Positions 62,723 through 64,000 of a stretch of DNA of 64,000 bases are shown piece after piece (the stretch's first letter is position 1; the number at the start of each line of letters is the position of its first letter). The stretch lies in the NCBI RefSeq assembly GCF_003688625.1, contig NZ_RCWY01000003.1:496001-560000 (forward strand). The letters are read 5' to 3'. The notes under the pieces are model-generated. The model did not search any database. It was not told where the DNA came from and was given only the letters and a program-made list of their open reading frames with translations. The position numbers and the translations under genes were made by a program. The stretch comes from Sphingomonas sp. PP-CE-3A-406 (GTDB taxonomy: Bacteria > Pseudomonadota > Alphaproteobacteria > Sphingomonadales > Sphingomonadaceae).

Positions 62723-62828
62723 ACCACCCCGGCGAAGGCCGGGGCCCAAGTGGAAAGGCCGGTGTAACGGAGCGATGCCCTTCGTTATCACCGTCCCCCA
62801 ATTGGGCCCCGGCCTTCGCCGGGGGGGT
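62723..62828. repeat. Palindromic repeat, family B
   Basis: Arms 62723-62753 and 62798-62828 are inverted repeats with a few mismatches. The 44-base centre shares TAACGGAGCG and CCTTCGTTA with the copy at 7471, and their flanking bases pair differently in the two copies (GGTG with CACC here). Confidence 0.92.
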
Positions 62829-62896
62829 GTGAGGTGAGGTGGAGTGAGGTGAGCGTTTTGAAGCCTCGCGCGTTTGAAGCTCACGGAAGGAATCCC

Positions 62897-63778
62897 ATGA
62901 CCGACCTGATCACGATCGCCAACGACCACCTCACTGCGCAGATCAACCCGCACGGTGCCGAGCTCACGCACCTCCACGACGCCGACGGCCGCGAGCTGAT
63001 GACCAACGCCGACCCGGCCTTCTGGACCGGTCACGCCCCGATCCTCTTCCCCGTCGTCGGTGTCGTCAACGAAGGCGTCATCCGCCTCGACGGCCAGGCC
63101 TACCCGATGCAGAAGCACGGCTTCGCGCGTCATTCGACGTTCGACATCGTCGCGCAGTCGGAAAGCTCCGCCACCTTCCGCCTCACCGACAGCGAGGAAA
63201 CCCGCAAAGCCTACCCGTTCGCGTTCGCACTCGACATCGTCTTCACGTTAGACGGCGCGACGCTGACGCTCGAGGCGCACATTCACAACCGCACCGACGC
63301 TGCGATGCCGGCAAGCTTCGGTTTCCACCCCGCCTTCGCCTGGCCGCTCCCCTATGGCGAACCCCGCGCCGATCACCGCATCACGTTCGACGCCGACGAG
63401 CCCGGCACGCTGAAGGCGATCAGCCCCGACGGCCAGATCGCCATCGACGAGCGTCCCTCGCCGGTCGAGGACCGCGTCATCGCCCTGCGCGACGAACTGT
63501 TCGCCAAGGACGCGCTGGTCTGGGACCCGATCCACTCCGACGCCGTCACCTACGGCGCCAAGGCCGGCCCGCAGTTGAAGATCGCTTTCCCCGATACGCC
63601 CAAGCTCGGCATCTGGACCAAGCCCGGCGCGGCCTATGTCTGCGTCGAACCCTGGCACGGCATCGCCGACCCCGAAGGCTATACCGGCGACTACCGCGAC
63701 AAACCCGGTGTGTTCGAGATCGCTGCGGGCGGTACGAAGCGCATCGAAATGAGGGTGACGCTGGTCCAGGAGCACTGA
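62897..63778 (+). CDS. Aldose 1-epimerase family protein
   Basis: Protein of 293 residues of the galactose-mutarotase fold. HGFARHSTFDI and GFHPAFAWPLP carry the conserved histidines near the active site, and VCVEPWHGIADP contains the catalytic Glu region. It probably interconverts sugar anomers or acts on a hexose-6-phosphate, as YeaD-like relatives do. The ATG at 62897 has GGAAGGA about 6 bases upstream. It follows a family B repeat and stands alone. Confidence 0.9.
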   Translation: MTDLITIANDHLTAQINPHGAELTHLHDADGRELMTNADPAFWTGHAPILFPVVGVVNEGVIRLDGQAYPMQKHGFARHSTFDIVAQSESSATFRLTDSEETRKAYPFAFALDIVFTLDGATLTLEAHIHNRTDAAMPASFGFHPAFAWPLPYGEPRADHRITFDADEPGTLKAISPDGQIAIDERPSPVEDRVIALRDELFAKDALVWDPIHSDAVTYGAKAGPQLKIAFPDTPKLGIWTKPGAAYVCVEPWHGIADPEGYTGDYRDKPGVFEIAAGGTKRIEMRVTLVQEH

Positions 63779-63782
63779 CGAA

Positions 63783-63887
63783 CCCCCCTCCCTGAAAGGG
63801 AGGGGCAGGGGGTGGGTCGGTGTCCGCATCACGGCACGGTTGCGACCAAAGCTGACCGACCCACCCCCCCCTTCCAGGGAGGGGAGA
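63783..63887. repeat. Palindromic repeat, family F (CCCTCCCTGAAAGGGAGGGG type)
   Basis: The left part CCCCCCTCCCTGAAAGGGAG to GGGTCGG (63783-63820) mirrors CCGACCCACC to GGGAGGGGAG (63856-63887). Each part is also a hairpin. One copy only is in the window. It begins within 5 bases of the aldose epimerase stop. The remaining 113 bases to the window end show no supported gene. Confidence 0.85.
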
Positions 63888-64000
63888 GCGTTGCCTTTGG
63901 GGAGCAGAGTCGCTCCTGCCACCGGTCCTCATCGAGGCCCCCTCTGTCCTACACGCCCCGCATCTGCCAATAGCACGCGATGATCGCTGCATGCCTCCTC

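Noticed and set aside
63980..64000. ATG followed by a signal-like MIAACLL at the window end
   Set aside because: Only seven codons are visible, with no ribosome-binding site; it cannot be supported.

Overview
The window is 64 kb of GC-rich alphaproteobacterial chromosome and reads like Sphingomonas or a close relative. Supporting signs are two large TonB-dependent receptors with sphingomonad-type plugs, a DUF2093 gene, a PccR-type propionate regulon, and many dispersed palindromic (REP-type) repeats of several families between and even inside genes. No transposase, phage gene, tRNA, rRNA or CRISPR array was found. Almost all of it is ordinary, densely packed chromosome.

Layout. 1-7.5 kb: 3' part of uppP, then gltD, a DUF2059 gene and gltB with overlapping ends. 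7.5-13.5 kb: two repeats, a GST-like gene with csaA, an OmpA-like lipoprotein, a CNNM/CorC membrane protein, a membrane glycosyltransferase and a membrane-anchored helix-hairpin-helix protein. 13.7-18 kb: purD and xseA diverging from one shared CATG, then a DUF2093 gene, an M23 peptidase and a small exported protein. 18-24 kb: a TonB-dependent receptor and clpB converging on a two-way terminator; clpB has a heat-shock-like promoter. 24.3-36.6 kb: an acyl-CoA thioesterase, the regulator pccR, and a long propionyl-CoA operon (pccB, two unknowns, two small overlapping genes, methylmalonyl-CoA epimerase, enoyl-CoA hydratase, methylmalonyl-CoA mutase, bioB, an LprI-like gene, pccA). 36.6-45 kb: a repeat cluster, an MscS-family channel, a spore-coat-U-like secreted protein, a sugar porter and a glycine-rich TonB-dependent receptor. 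45-55 kb: an osmoprotectant ABC importer, an SDR, a pterin dehydratase, a zincin-like protease, ccmAB, several small genes, a diguanylate cyclase, an exported peroxiredoxin and hisN. 55-64 kb: a repeat-filled gap, an AsmA-like protein, rpmI-rplT, a GIY-YIG gene enclosed by repeats, pheS-pheT and an aldose 1-epimerase-like gene.

How it works together. The centre is a propionate-to-succinyl-CoA module. Propionyl-CoA carboxylase (PccA+PccB) needs biotin, whose last synthetic enzyme (BioB) is in the same operon; the epimerase and B12-dependent mutase finish the path. PccR is divergent from pccB, and the gap between them has TTTGCAAA-like half sites that match what is known of this regulator family.

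The most unusual signals concern the repeats. One is a perfect 26-bp inverted repeat read in frame within the N-terminus of bioB. Another sits in frame within the biotin carboxylase domain of pccA. A third ends 8 bp before the mutase start codon. A lone GIY-YIG nuclease gene has a repeat on each side and takes its last codons and stop from one of them, which is reminiscent of REP/RAYT units but with a different enzyme.
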